Assembly (NCBI RefSeq): GCF_900163695.1
Contig: NZ_FUIC01000001.1
Span: 1 to 35,810, forward strand
Source: Gulosibacter sp. 10
GTDB taxonomy: Bacteria; Actinomycetota; Actinomycetes; Actinomycetales; Microbacteriaceae
Direction: 5' to 3'
DNA length: 35,810 bases
Positions 16,383 to 24,976 of this stretch are shown here, in pieces. The notes under the pieces are model-generated. The model did not search any database. It worked only from the letters and a program-made list of their open reading frames with translations, and was not told where the DNA came from. Every line of letters begins with the position of its first letter. The first letter of the stretch is position 1. The position numbers and the translations under genes were made by a program.

Positions 16383-17485
16383 TGTGCGACCCTCCATCCG
16401 GTTTCGTCGAGCTTGTCGAGGAGCTTCTGGCGCACCTCCGGCACGACCGCGATCGACGCGAGGCCGAGGTTCGCGCCCGGCGAGTGCTCGAAGGCGAAGT
16501 CCTCGACGTTGATCTCCGCATCGCCGATGTCCTTGAACAGCAGCGCGAGCTGGCCCGGGGTGTCGTCGAGCATCACGGTCACGCTCACGAACGTGCGGCG
16601 CGTGCCGTGCTTGCCCGGGATGCGCGCGACGCCTTCGTTGCCGGCGAGCATGTGCTCGGCGACGATGCGCCGCGCCCCCGGCTGCTCGATGTCGTCGAGC
16701 GCGTCGGCGAGCCCCTCGAGGTCGGCGGCGAGCAGGCGCAGGATGCGCGCCACCCGCGGGCCGGTCGCGGCGAGGATCTGGCTCCACAGCGTCGGATCGG
16801 ATGCGGCGATGCGCGTGACGTCGCGCAGGCCCCCGCCCGCGAGCGCCGCGGCGCCCTGCTCGTCGTCGAGGAGCCGCTCGGCCATCGCGGTGGAGAGCAG
16901 CTGCGGGACGTGCGAGATGAGCGCCACGGCGTCGTCGTGCTCCTCGGCCGTCATCGTCTCGATGCTCGCGCCGAGGTCCAGGGCGAGGCCCTCGACCTCC
17001 TGCAGCGCGGCCACCGTCGTCGTCTCGTGGGTGGCGATCACCCACGGCCGGCCCACGAACAGGTCGGCGCGCCCCGCGAGCGGCCCGCCGGTCTCCCGGC
17101 CCGCCATGGGGTGCGAGCCGACGTAGCGGCTGATGTCGATGCCCGCGGCGCGGATCTCGGCCAGCGGCGCCGCCTTGACGCTCGTCACGTCGGTGACGAT
17201 CGCATCCGGCCACGCCTGCAGCTGCTCGGCGGCGACCTGGCCGGCGACGTCGGGCGGCACGCACACGACGACGATGCGCGGCACGTCCTCGGGCGCGGCC
17301 TCGGCCGCGGTCGGCGCGGTGGCGATGCGCCCGGCGCCGTAGTCGGCGGCGAGGCCGAGCGCCACGGGCGAGGCGTCGCGGAGCAGCACGTCCACGCCGA
17401 GGCGGCGCAGGCCGAGCCCGACGGAGGTGCCGAGCAGCCCCGTGCCGACGATGAGCACGGGCGAGCTGGTGCGGGTGGGGGTCAT
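16379..17485 (-). CDS. tyrA: Prephenate dehydrogenase with ACT domain
   Basis: Oxidative decarboxylation of prephenate to 4-hydroxyphenylpyruvate with NAD(P)+ in tyrosine biosynthesis. The 368-residue protein has the Rossmann motif GTGLLGTS (about 14-21), a central helical domain with [12 protein letters not shown] (about 123-134, containing the catalytic His), [15 protein letters not shown], and a C-terminal ACT domain (about 290-365, [19 protein letters not shown]) that in this family binds tyrosine for feedback inhibition. It overlaps rluB by 4 bases (ATGA) with GGGAGG nine bases upstream, and overlaps cmk by 4 bases. In M. tuberculosis tyrA lies elsewhere and rluB is followed directly by cmk, so its place here is a lineage-specific insertion into the operon. 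Confidence 0.94.
   Translation of the reverse strand: MTPTRTSSPVLIVGTGLLGTSVGLGLRRLGVDVLLRDASPVALGLAADYGAGRIATAPTAAEAAPEDVPRIVVVCVPPDVAGQVAAEQLQAWPDAIVTDVTSVKAAPLAEIRAAGIDISRYVGSHPMAGRETGGPLAGRADLFVGRPWVIATHETTTVAALQEVEGLALDLGASIETMTAEEHDDAVALISHVPQLLSTAMAERLLDDEQGAAALAGGGLRDVTRIAASDPTLWSQILAATGPRVARILRLLAADLEGLADALDDIEQPGARRIVAEHMLAGNEGVARIPGKHGTRRTFVSVTVMLDDTPGQLALLFKDIGDAEINVEDFAFEHSPGANLGLASIAVVPEVRQKLLDKLDETGWRVAQ
16390..16395 (-). promoter_or_regulatory. Ribosome-binding site deciding the cmk start
   Basis: The minus strand reads GGAGGG, seven bases before GTG 16382. It lies inside the codons just after the competing ATG at 16397. Confidence 0.7.
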
Positions 17486-19512
17486 CGGCGAGGTCCTCCC
17501 TTGCGATCGCGGGGCGCGTCGCCGCGCCGGCCGCCGCGGGACTCGCCTCGGCGCTCGCGCTGCCGGCCCTCGCCGGAGGACGACCGGCCGCGCTCCGCCT
17601 TCCCGCCCTGCTCGCCCCGCTGGGACTGGTGGTAGGCGCGGGTGGCCTCGGCCTTGCGCGCCATCCGCAGCAGCTTGCGCAGCTCCTCCTCCGAGAGCTC
17701 CCGGGTCTCGCCCGAGCGCAGCGGGCCGAGCTGGAGCGGCCCGAAGCTGCGGCGCACGAGCTCCTGCACCGGGTGGCCGATCTCGTCGAACATGCGGCGC
17801 ACGATGCGGTTGCGGCCCGAGTGCAGCGTGATCTCGACGAGCGTGGCCTGCGAGGAGGAGCCCTTGGCCATGATGTGCCCCGAGTCGGCCCGGATGAAGC
17901 CGTCCTCGAGCTCGATGCCCTCGAGCAGTCGCTTGAGGTCGCCCTGCCGCAGCTTGCCCTCGACCTTCACGACGTAGGTCTTCACGACCTCGTAGGAGGG
18001 ATGCGAGAGCACGTTCGCGAGCTCGCCGTCGTTGGTGAGGATGAGCAGGCCCGAGCTGTCGGAGTCGAGGCGCCCCACGTTGTAGATGCGCTCGCTGAAC
18101 TCGCGCGTGTAGCGGCGCAGGTCCGGGCGCCCCTGCTCGTCGCGCATCGTCGAGAACACGCCCACGGGCTTGTTGAGGAGCACGTAGCGCTTGGACTGGT
18201 CGAACTGCACCGGCGTGCCCTCGACCACCACGCGGTCCTTCTCGGGGTCGATGCGGCTGCCGAGCTCGGTGACGGTCTCGCCGTTGACCTCGACGCGGCC
18301 GTCCGCGATGAGCTGCTCGCAGACGCGGCGCGAGGCGACGCCCGCGTTCGCGAGCGCCTTCTGCAGCCGCACGCCCTCGGTGCTGCGCTCGGGCGCGGGC
18401 GCCGCGCCCTCGGGGCGATGCTCCGGATGGAAGGGGATGTCGTCGAAGTCGGCGAGCGAGTAGCCGCCCTTCGGCCGCTCGCGCTGCGCCTTCACGAGCG
18501 CGTCGCGGGCCGCCTGCGCCTCGCGGCGGTCGGCGGCGCGCTCCTGCGCCCGCTGCCGCGAGAGCTCGTCCCGCTCGCGGCTCTCGAGGCCGCGCGGATT
18601 GCGATCGCGGTAGTCGCCGTCACGGCGATCGCCGCCGGGGCCGCGGTACTCGCGGCGCTCCCGATCGGGCCGGCCGCCCCGCTCCTCGCGGCGATCGCGG
18701 CCGCCCCGGGCGGCACGGCGGTCATCGCCGCCGCGGTCATCCCGGAAGCCGCGGCGGTCCGCTCCCCCGCGGTGCGCGCGATCGCTGCGGTACTCGCGAT
18801 TGCCGCGGTACTCGCGACGCTCTCGGCCCTCGCGATCCCGGCTTTCGCGCTCGGGGCGTCCGCCCCGGTCCTCGCGGCGGCGGTCCTCGCGGTAGCCCCG
18901 CTCGTCCCGATCCCCGCGCTGCTCGCGGTAGCCGCGGTACTCCCGCCGATCGCTCCCGCGGAAGGCGCGGTCGTCGCGACCTCCACGGTCGCGGGCGCGC
19001 CCGCGACCCTCGCGGTAGCTTTCGCGCGGGCGCCGGTCGTCGCGGCGCTCGGGTCGGCGATCCCGGTCGTCCCGGCGGTCGTGCTCGCGCCGGTCGCCGT
19101 CGCGGCGGCCCTCGTGCCGGCGATCGCGGTCGGCACCGCCGCGGTCGCCGCCGTGCTCGCGCCGTCCGCGGCCGTCGCGGTCGCCTCGGTCGTCCCAGCC
19201 GCCGCGCCGGTCGCGGCCGCGGTCCTCGCGAGCGCGATCGTCACGGCCCCGGTCGCCCCGGCCCCGGTCATCGCGACCGTGGTCGTCACGACCCCGGTCG
19301 TTCCGCGCCCGGTCGTCCCGCCCGCGGTACTCCCGGCGGTCTCGATCCTCGCGGGGCCCGCGCTGCTCGCGGCGGTCCTCGTCCCGACGGGAGGGGCGGC
19401 CGCCGCGGTCGTCGCGCTCGTGCCGACGAGCGCCGCGCCGGCGGTCGTCGCCGTCGCGGCGCGAGGGGCCCTCGCGTCGCGGCCTGCGCTGCTCGTTAGT
19501 CATTGAATCCAT
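17482..19512 (-). CDS. rluB: 23S rRNA pseudouridine synthase RluB-like, with long Arg/Asp-rich N-terminal tract
   Basis: A 676-residue protein, more than twice the usual 240-300. Residues 1 to about 320 are a low-complexity tract of Arg, Asp, Gly, Glu and Tyr in RRD, RGG and RDDR units, likely disordered and RNA-binding. The S4 domain follows (about 381-420, VRLQKALANAGVASRRVCEQ), then the RsuA/RluB catalytic domain with Asp483 in GRLDSDSSGLL. A short basic tail of about 45 residues ends the protein. The enzyme would isomerise a uridine in the 23S rRNA peptidyl-transferase region (position 2605 in E. coli RluB). It overlaps scpB by 17 bases. An alternative ATG at 19503 removes three residues. 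Only the tract is unusual, the catalytic part is normal. Confidence 0.93.
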   Translation of the reverse strand: MDSMTNEQRRPRREGPSRRDGDDRRRGARRHERDDRGGRPSRRDEDRREQRGPREDRDRREYRGRDDRARNDRGRDDHGRDDRGRGDRGRDDRAREDRGRDRRGGWDDRGDRDGRGRREHGGDRGGADRDRRHEGRRDGDRREHDRRDDRDRRPERRDDRRPRESYREGRGRARDRGGRDDRAFRGSDRREYRGYREQRGDRDERGYREDRRREDRGGRPERESRDREGRERREYRGNREYRSDRAHRGGADRRGFRDDRGGDDRRAARGGRDRREERGGRPDRERREYRGPGGDRRDGDYRDRNPRGLESRERDELSRQRAQERAADRREAQAARDALVKAQRERPKGGYSLADFDDIPFHPEHRPEGAAPAPERSTEGVRLQKALANAGVASRRVCEQLIADGRVEVNGETVTELGSRIDPEKDRVVVEGTPVQFDQSKRYVLLNKPVGVFSTMRDEQGRPDLRRYTREFSERIYNVGRLDSDSSGLLILTNDGELANVLSHPSYEVVKTYVVKVEGKLRQGDLKRLLEGIELEDGFIRADSGHIMAKGSSSQATLVEITLHSGRNRIVRRMFDEIGHPVQELVRRSFGPLQLGPLRSGETRELSEEELRKLLRMARKAEATRAYHQSQRGEQGGKAERGRSSSGEGRQRERRGESRGGRRGDAPRDRKGGPRR
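18552..19480. repeat. Degenerate low-complexity repeat DNA inside rluB
   Basis: This stretch is a run of short degenerate units such as CGGTCGTCGCGGC and CGCGGTACTCGCG in irregular order, encoding the Arg/Asp/Gly tract. The same unit style recurs at about 33090-33990. Both tracts could expand or shrink by slippage or recombine. Confidence 0.75.
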
Positions 19513-20077
19513 CCCGTCCGTCCTCGAGGAGCGGCGAGATCTTCGGCAGTTCCTCGAGGGAGTTAATTCCTAGGTGTTGCAAGAGCAACTCGGTGGTCAC
19601 GTAGAGCGTCGCCCCCGTCACCGCATCCTGTCCGGCCTCGTCGATCAGACCGCGCGCGAGCAGTGTGCGCACGACCGAGTCGACGTTCACGGCGCGGACC
19701 TGGGCGACCTGCGAGCGCGTCACCGGCTGGCGGTACGCGATCACCGTGAGGGTCTCGAGCGCCGCCTGCGACAGCCTCGAGGGCTGTCGCACCGACACGT
19801 AGTCGCCGACGATGTCGTCGAAGCGCTCGCGCACGTACATGCGCCAGCCCCCGCCGACCTCTCGGAGCTCGAAACCCCGCACCGGTCCGTCAAGCTTTCC
19901 ATCATAGTCCTCGACCAGCCGATGCACAGCCTCCCGGACCTGCTTGACCGGGGCGGAGACCGCCGCGGCGAGCGCGACCAGCGGCACCGGCTCGTCGCTC
20001 ACGAACAGGATCGCCTCGAGCGCGCGGTCGAGGTCCACCGTCTCCTCCGCGGCTGGCGCCTCGTGCTCAGCTGTCAT
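19496..20077 (-). CDS. scpB: Segregation and condensation protein B
   Basis: A 193-residue kleisin-partner subunit of the SMC-ScpAB condensin, which organises newly replicated chromosomes. Two winged-helix domains are visible: LDRALEAILFVSDEPVPL (about 16-33) and the conserved LSQAALETLTVIAYRQPVTR with VDSVVRTLLARGLI. The length fits the family. The ATG at 20077 lies inside the scpA end (11-base overlap) with GGGAGCG just upstream. The scpA-scpB order and overlap are conserved across actinobacteria and firmicutes. Confidence 0.96.
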   Translation of the reverse strand: MTAEHEAPAAEETVDLDRALEAILFVSDEPVPLVALAAAVSAPVKQVREAVHRLVEDYDGKLDGPVRGFELREVGGGWRMYVRERFDDIVGDYVSVRQPSRLSQAALETLTVIAYRQPVTRSQVAQVRAVNVDSVVRTLLARGLIDEAGQDAVTGATLYVTTELLLQHLGINSLEELPKISPLLEDGRDGFND

Positions 20078-20894
20078 AGTCCGCTCCCAACGTGCTCAGC
20101 TCGTCGTCGTTCCACTCCGCCGCCTCCCACGAGACGGTCAGCTCGCCGAGGGGCGCCTCCTGCTCGAGCTCCACGGCCGCCCGCCGGTACAGCTCGAGCA
20201 CCGCGAGGAAGCGGGCGACGAGCACCCCGCGCTCGTCCGCATCCGCCACGAGCTCGCGGAAGGTGAGGGCGCCGACCGCCCGCAGCCGCTCCACGAGCAG
20301 CGCCGCCTGCTCGCGGATCGAGACGAGCGGCGCGTGCAGATGGTCGAGCCCCACGGTGGGGATGGCCCTGGGCGCGAGCGCGAGGGTCGCGATCGCGGCG
20401 AAGTCCTCGAGCGAGGTCGTCCACACGAGGTCGGGGATGCGCTCCCGGTACTTCGGCTCGAGCGGCGCGGCGCGCGGGTGCCGCACCGACTCGATCCGCA
20501 TCCGCTCGGCGAACCACTCCCCCGCCTGCTTGAAGGCGCGGTACTGCAGCAGCCGTGCGAAGAGCAGATCGCGCGCCTCGAGCACCGCGACGTCCTCGGC
20601 GTCCACGTAGTCTCCCTGCGGCAGCAGGCTCACGAGCTTCATGTCGAGCAGCGTCGCCGCCACGACGATGAACTCGCTCGCCCGGTTGAGGTCGTCGTCC
20701 GTGTCCATCTCGGCCACGTGGGCGATGAACTCGTCCGTGATCACCGAGAGCGCGACCTCGGTGATGTCGAGCTCGTGCCTGCCGATGAGCTGCAGCAGCA
20801 GGTCGAAGGGGCCCTCGAAGACGTCGAGGGCCACCCGGAACCCGCCGTCGGCCGCCTCCTGCGGCGCGCCCTGGTCGGTATCAGGCCGCGGCAC
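20067..20894 (-). CDS. scpA: Segregation and condensation protein A (kleisin)
   Basis: The kleisin subunit of the SMC-ScpAB complex, 275 residues, bridging SMC heads. The N-terminal signature FEGPFDLLLQLIGRHELDIT is at about 26-45, then the helical SMC-neck-binding region (ASEFIVVAATLLDMKLVSLL) and a C-terminal winged helix (GVLVARFLAVLELYRRAAV) with an acidic end. The start is a GTG at 20894, overlapping the parA end by 14 bases. No SMC gene is in the window. Confidence 0.95.
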   Translation of the reverse strand: MPRPDTDQGAPQEAADGGFRVALDVFEGPFDLLLQLIGRHELDITEVALSVITDEFIAHVAEMDTDDDLNRASEFIVVAATLLDMKLVSLLPQGDYVDAEDVAVLEARDLLFARLLQYRAFKQAGEWFAERMRIESVRHPRAAPLEPKYRERIPDLVWTTSLEDFAAIATLALAPRAIPTVGLDHLHAPLVSIREQAALLVERLRAVGALTFRELVADADERGVLVARFLAVLELYRRAAVELEQEAPLGELTVSWEAAEWNDDELSTLGADYDS

Positions 20895-21861
20895 CGCGGG
20901 CTACCAGCTCGCGGGCGAGCTGCCGGTACGCCTGCGCGGCGGGATGGCCGGGCGCGAACTCCACGATCGGCACGCCTGCCACCGACGCGTCCGGGAACTT
21001 CACGGTGCGGCCGATGATGGTGTCGAAGACCTTGTCGCCGAACACCTCGAAGACGCGGTCGAGCACCTCGCGCGCGTGCAGCGTGCGGCCGTCGAACATG
21101 GTCGGGAGGATGCCGTCGAGCTCGAGCGCCGGGTTGAGCCGCGAGCGCACCTTGTCGATGGTCTCGATGAGCAGCGCGACGCCGCGGAGCGCGAAGTACT
21201 CGCACTCGAGCGGGATCATCACGCCGTGGCTCGCGGTGAGCGCGTTGACCGTGAGCAGGCCCAGCGAGGGCTGGCAGTCGACGATGATCACGTCGTACTC
21301 GTCGCTCACCCTGCGCAGGATCGACGCGAGGATCTGCTCGCGGGCGACCTCGGTGACGAGGTGCACCTCCGCGGCCGAGAGGTCGATGTTCGCGGGGATG
21401 AGGTCGAGGCGCTCGAACGCGGTCTTCTGGATCGCGTCGTGCGGATCCGAGACCTGGCCGATGAGCAGGTCGTAGATGGTCGGGATGTTGTGGGTGGAGA
21501 CGCCGAGGCCCGCCGAGAGCGCGCCCTGCGGGTCGAAGTCGATGCACAGCACGCGGCGGCCGTAGTCGGCCAGCGAGGCGGCGAGGTTGATCGAGGTGGT
21601 GGTCTTGCCCACCCCGCCCTTCTGGTTGCACATCGCGATCACGCGGGCGGGGCCGTGCTCGGGCAGTGGCTCCGGCACCGGGAACTTCTTGTAGAGCCGC
21701 GTGGAGACGGCCTCCGCGGAGCGCGGCTGCCCGGGCTCCGAGCCCGGCGCCGCGGGCACGGCCTCCCCGTCGCCCCGGGACCGCTTCGCCCCGGTCGTCG
21801 GGGCCAGCAGTCCCTTGGGGATCTCGAGGCCCGGCAGTGCGGGCAGGTCGGCTTCTGTCAT
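20881..21861 (-). CDS. ParA/MinD-family ATPase of the scp operon
   Basis: A 326-residue ParA-type ATPase. A Pro/Ala-rich N-terminal extension of about 70 residues precedes the deviant Walker A KGGVGKTT (81-88), with FDPQGALSAGLG and DVIIVDCQPSLG (Walker B region) following. It is the first gene of the parA-scpA-scpB-rluB operon, as in M. tuberculosis (Rv1708). No parB or parS candidate is nearby, so it is an orphan ParA. A link to condensin or chromosome positioning is inferred from context only. The start is ATG 21861, with AGGAGG 15 bases upstream. An in-frame GTG at 21867 is nine bases from that site and is an equally good choice. Confidence 0.92.
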   Translation of the reverse strand: MTEADLPALPGLEIPKGLLAPTTGAKRSRGDGEAVPAAPGSEPGQPRSAEAVSTRLYKKFPVPEPLPEHGPARVIAMCNQKGGVGKTTTSINLAASLADYGRRVLCIDFDPQGALSAGLGVSTHNIPTIYDLLIGQVSDPHDAIQKTAFERLDLIPANIDLSAAEVHLVTEVAREQILASILRRVSDEYDVIIVDCQPSLGLLTVNALTASHGVMIPLECEYFALRGVALLIETIDKVRSRLNPALELDGILPTMFDGRTLHAREVLDRVFEVFGDKVFDTIIGRTVKFPDASVAGVPIVEFAPGHPAAQAYRQLARELVARGAAA

Positions 21862-22082
21862 GGCCACAGGCAACCGCCTCCTCATCCAGTCGTACGCGCT
21901 GCCCCGATGGTATCGCCGCGACCCGGGGCATCCGCCCGTGCGCCGCGGGTGTCGCGCAAGGCGCTTCAAGCGGCACTTGAGGGTTGACGATGCCGCCGAG
22001 ACGTGCCGCGGGGTGCGGAAAAACGTTGTGACACTGCACAAGAACCGTGTGAAACGGCCCCTCGCGAAGTAGTCTGAAGGAT

Positions 22083-23339
22083 ATGTCTGCCGCGGGTCCC
22101 TTCCAGATGCGTCGCTGGCGCCTCGGCGCGGCGATCGCGATCGCCGTGCTGGTCGTGGCGCTCGTGGCGGGGGCGCTCGTGTTCTTCTCCGGCGGCAAGG
22201 ACGACGCGCAGGCGCAGATGGAGCGCATCCGCAGCGCCGTGGAGGAGTCCGGCGTGGCCGCCGACTTCGAGATCCTGCCCGCCAGCACCGGCGAGGCCGG
22301 CTACTCGCTCGACATCTCGCTCGCGGAGGGCGCCGAGGCCGAGGCCACGGGCGGGCTGCTGCACACGCTCTACGAGGAGATCGCCGTCGTCGCGAAGGTG
22401 GACCTCGCCTTCGCCGAGGAGCAGACCCTGAGCACCACCCGCGTCACGCGCAGCGAGTCGGAGTGGACGGAGCTGATCGAGCACGTCGACGGCCTCGGCC
22501 CCGTCACCGCGACCTTCAGCCAGGTGGGGCCCACCGGGGCCGCCACCTACTGGCTCGACCTCGTCGCCGAGCACGAGAGCCCCGCCGACGAGTACGAGCG
22601 GCTGCTCTCCCTCGAGCGCCCCGACTGGCTGACCTACGGGCACGTGCAGCTCACGACGGCGCCCGACACGTGGCCCTCCCTCGTGATCGACGCGGGCCGC
22701 GAAGTCACCGAGGAGGAGCTCAGCACCTTCCGCGCGCTCGATCAGGAGCTCGCGGCCACGATGGCGGAGGGCGAGCAGTACGAGCTGCGCATGTTCGTGG
22801 AGCTCGGCGGCGAGAGCGCCCAGTTCGAGATGCGCATCGTCACGCAGCCGCTCTCGCACCAGGGCGAGTCCGATGCGCCCGCCCCCGACGGCGGGTCGGG
22901 CGACGGCGCTCCCGAGGACGCCGCGCCGCAGCCCGAGGCCACCGAGGAGTCGCAGCCCGGGCCTCAGCCCGAGGCGCCCGAGACGCCGCAGCGCGAGCCC
23001 GAGTCCTCGCAGGAGCCGGCGCCCTCGCAGCAGGAGCCCGAGCCGGCGCCGCGCCCCGATCCGGACGGCGCGCAGCAGCCCGACCGCGGCGAGGAGCCCT
23101 GGCAGGACGACTCCGATTCGGTGGAGACGCCGAACCGCGGCGAGGAGGGCGCCCCGGGCGCGACGCCGGATCAGGACTCCGACACCCCCGACAAGAGCGA
23201 TCCGAGCGTGCGCATCCAGGCGATCTCGGAGCGGCTCTCCTACCGCTCGGAGCTCATCCTGCTCGAGAGCGGCATCGACCGGGCCCAGCTCGAGATCTCG
23301 ATCGACGGCTCGGAGCCGATCGTCATCACGAACGAGTAG
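22083..23339 (+). CDS. Hypothetical membrane-anchored protein with Pro/Glu/Gln-rich linker
   Basis: A 418-residue protein. One hydrophobic segment at about residues 14-36 (LGAAIAIAVLVVALVAGALV) after a basic start (MRRWR) predicts a signal anchor with the rest outside the membrane. Residues about 45-260 form a globular alpha/beta region. Residues about 265-385 are Pro, Glu, Gln and Asp-rich, like a wall-spanning linker. A short folded-looking end follows (VRIQAISERLSYRSELILLE). No family is recognised. It is transcribed against both operons: divergent from parA with a 221-base gap, and convergent with xerD with only 3 bases between stops. A cell-envelope role is inference. Confidence 0.78.
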   Translation: MSAAGPFQMRRWRLGAAIAIAVLVVALVAGALVFFSGGKDDAQAQMERIRSAVEESGVAADFEILPASTGEAGYSLDISLAEGAEAEATGGLLHTLYEEIAVVAKVDLAFAEEQTLSTTRVTRSESEWTELIEHVDGLGPVTATFSQVGPTGAATYWLDLVAEHESPADEYERLLSLERPDWLTYGHVQLTTAPDTWPSLVIDAGREVTEEELSTFRALDQELAATMAEGEQYELRMFVELGGESAQFEMRIVTQPLSHQGESDAPAPDGGSGDGAPEDAAPQPEATEESQPGPQPEAPETPQREPESSQEPAPSQQEPEPAPRPDPDGAQQPDRGEEPWQDDSDSVETPNRGEEGAPGATPDQDSDTPDKSDPSVRIQAISERLSYRSELILLESGIDRAQLEISIDGSEPIVITNE

Positions 23340-23342
23340 TGC

Positions 23343-24290
23343 TCACCCCTTGAGCGCCCGCGGATGCGAGGTCGCGTACATCTCGCGCAGCGCGTCCACC
23401 GTGACCTTCGTGTAGATCTGCGTGGTCGAGACCGAGGCGTGCCCGAGCAGCTCCTGCACGACCCTCACGTCCGCCCCGCCCTGCATGAGGTGGGTGGCGA
23501 ACGAGTGCCGCAGGGTGTGCGGCGAGACCCGCCCCGGCATCCCGGCGCGCTTCGCGATCCGCTCGAGGACGAGCCCCGCGGACTGGCGCGAGAGCGGCCC
23601 GCCCCGCACGCCGAGGAACAGGCGCGGGCTGCCCGCGCCCTTCGCGGCGAACAGCGGCCTGGCGCGCACGAGGTACGCGTCGAGCGCCTCGCGGGCGAAG
23701 GAGCCGAGCGGCACGATCCGCTGCTTGTCGCCCTTGCCGCGCACCCGCACGAAGTCGCGCTCGATCACGTCGTCGACGTCGAGCGACACCGCCTCGCTCA
23801 CCCGCGCCCCGGTGGCGTACAGCAGCTCGAGCAGGGCCCGGTCGCGCAGCTGTGCGGGCTCGTCTCCCCCGGCGGCGTCGAGCAGCGCCTGCACCTCCGC
23901 GATCGTCAGCGCCTTGGGCAGCCGGCGGGGCAGCTTGGGCGCCCGGAGCTCGCCCGCGACGTCCTCGTCGACGAGCCCCTCCTCGTCCATGAAGCGGTGC
24001 AGGCTGCGCACGCTCGAGGCGGAGCGGCTCGCGGAGGAGGCCGCGAGCCCGAGCCCGCCCTCCTCGGGCGCCTCGCGCAGCCACGCCACGAAAGCGCGCG
24101 GATGCTCGGCGCCGATCGCGCGCGGCTCGCGCACGCCGCGCGCGTCGAGGAACTCGAGGTAGCGGCCGAGATCGCGCTCGTAGGCGGCGACCGAGTGCTG
24201 CGACAGGCCCCGCTCGATCGTGAGGAACCGCAGATAGCGGTCGAGGATGCGCCCGAGTTCCGATCGCTCGGGCCCGGGCCCGGTGCTCAC
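23343..24290 (-). CDS. xerD: Site-specific tyrosine recombinase XerD
   Basis: Chromosome-dimer resolution recombinase (315 residues), acting at dif at the division septum with FtsK. The N-terminal core-binding domain begins LDRYLRFLTIERGLSQHSV. Catalytic residues are visible: Arg in TGARVSEAV, Lys in GKGDKQR, His and Arg in SPHTLRHSFATHL, His in LLGHASVSTTQ, and Tyr in QIYTKV. The start is GTG 24290, forming a GTGA overlap with the NUDIX stop. The open frame upstream is antisense noise. This place, directly after pyrG and an ADPRase-type NUDIX, matches M. tuberculosis xerD (Rv1701). It is therefore chromosomal and unrelated to the island recombinases. Confidence 0.95.
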   Translation of the reverse strand: MSTGPGPERSELGRILDRYLRFLTIERGLSQHSVAAYERDLGRYLEFLDARGVREPRAIGAEHPRAFVAWLREAPEEGGLGLAASSASRSASSVRSLHRFMDEEGLVDEDVAGELRAPKLPRRLPKALTIAEVQALLDAAGGDEPAQLRDRALLELLYATGARVSEAVSLDVDDVIERDFVRVRGKGDKQRIVPLGSFAREALDAYLVRARPLFAAKGAGSPRLFLGVRGGPLSRQSAGLVLERIAKRAGMPGRVSPHTLRHSFATHLMQGGADVRVVQELLGHASVSTTQIYTKVTVDALREMYATSHPRALKG

Positions 24291-24976
24291 GCCCGGTTGC
24301 CGTCCGCGAGCGCCCGCGGCAGCACCGAGGGCCCCGCCGACTTCGTGGGCCACGGCGCGTCCGCGGGGCGGAGGGTCTCCCAGCCGCGGCGGCGCGCCTC
24401 GTTCGCGGCGAACACGCCTTGCAGCATGGCGGGGTTGTGGAGGTCGCCGCGCAGGATGGCCGTGACCGCCTCGTCGAGGGGCACCCAGGCCGTCTCGATG
24501 TCGGCCTCCTCGTGCACGCGCTCGAAGATCCGACCGGTGGGGGTGAGCCCCCGCGCGAGGAAGATGCGGATGGACTCGTTGCAGCCGCCCGGCGTGGTCC
24601 AGAAGTCGAGCAGCAGCGACCACTCCTCGGCCGCGTAGTCGGCCTCCTCGGCGAGCTCCCGCTGGGCGGCGACCAGCGGCGACTCGTGCGGGTCGTCCAG
24701 CAGCCCGGCGGGCAGCTCCCACTGGCGGAAGCCGACCGGGTGCCGGTACTGGCGGATCAGCAGCACGCGGTCCTGCTCGTCGAGCGCGACGACGCTCACG
24801 GCGCCGGTGTGGTCGATGAACTCCCGCGTGATCTCGCCGTCGCCGTACGCGGCGGTCTCGGATTTGAGGTTCCAGACCCAGCCGCGGTGCACGAGCTCCT
24901 CCGAGCGCACCTCGTGCCGCTCGGGGATGTCGCGGAGCTCGAGCACCGCGTCCGCGCCCTGCTCGGCGACGGTCAT
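24287..24976 (-). CDS. NUDIX hydrolase, ADP-ribose pyrophosphatase-like
   Basis: A 229-residue enzyme expected to cleave ADP-ribose to AMP and ribose 5-phosphate, as reported for the syntenic Rv1700. The family hallmark [18 protein letters not shown] precedes the Nudix box ([10 protein letters not shown]). The ADPRase branch has one extra residue before the first Glu, as here. The box's usual Gly after EE-x is Asp in this protein (EEADY), a departure that should not touch the metal ligands. The ATG at 24976 overlaps the pyrG stop (ATGA), and the gene overlaps xerD as GTGA. Confidence 0.9.
   Translation of the reverse strand: MTVAEQGADAVLELRDIPERHEVRSEELVHRGWVWNLKSETAAYGDGEITREFIDHTGAVSVVALDEQDRVLLIRQYRHPVGFRQWELPAGLLDDPHESPLVAAQRELAEEADYAAEEWSLLLDFWTTPGGCNESIRIFLARGLTPTGRIFERVHEEADIETAWVPLDEAVTAILRGDLHNPAMLQGVFAANEARRRGWETLRPADAPWPTKSAGPSVLPRALADGNRA

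Noticed and set aside
17629-19506. Long plus-strand ORF (625 aa, Ala/Val-rich)
   Set aside because: It is the antisense shadow of rluB's low-complexity tract. The minus frame has the S4 and pseudouridine synthase domains.
21862-22082. parS-like or promoter elements between parA and the divergent gene
   Set aside because: No inverted repeat resembling the parS consensus and no convincing -35/-10 pair was found.
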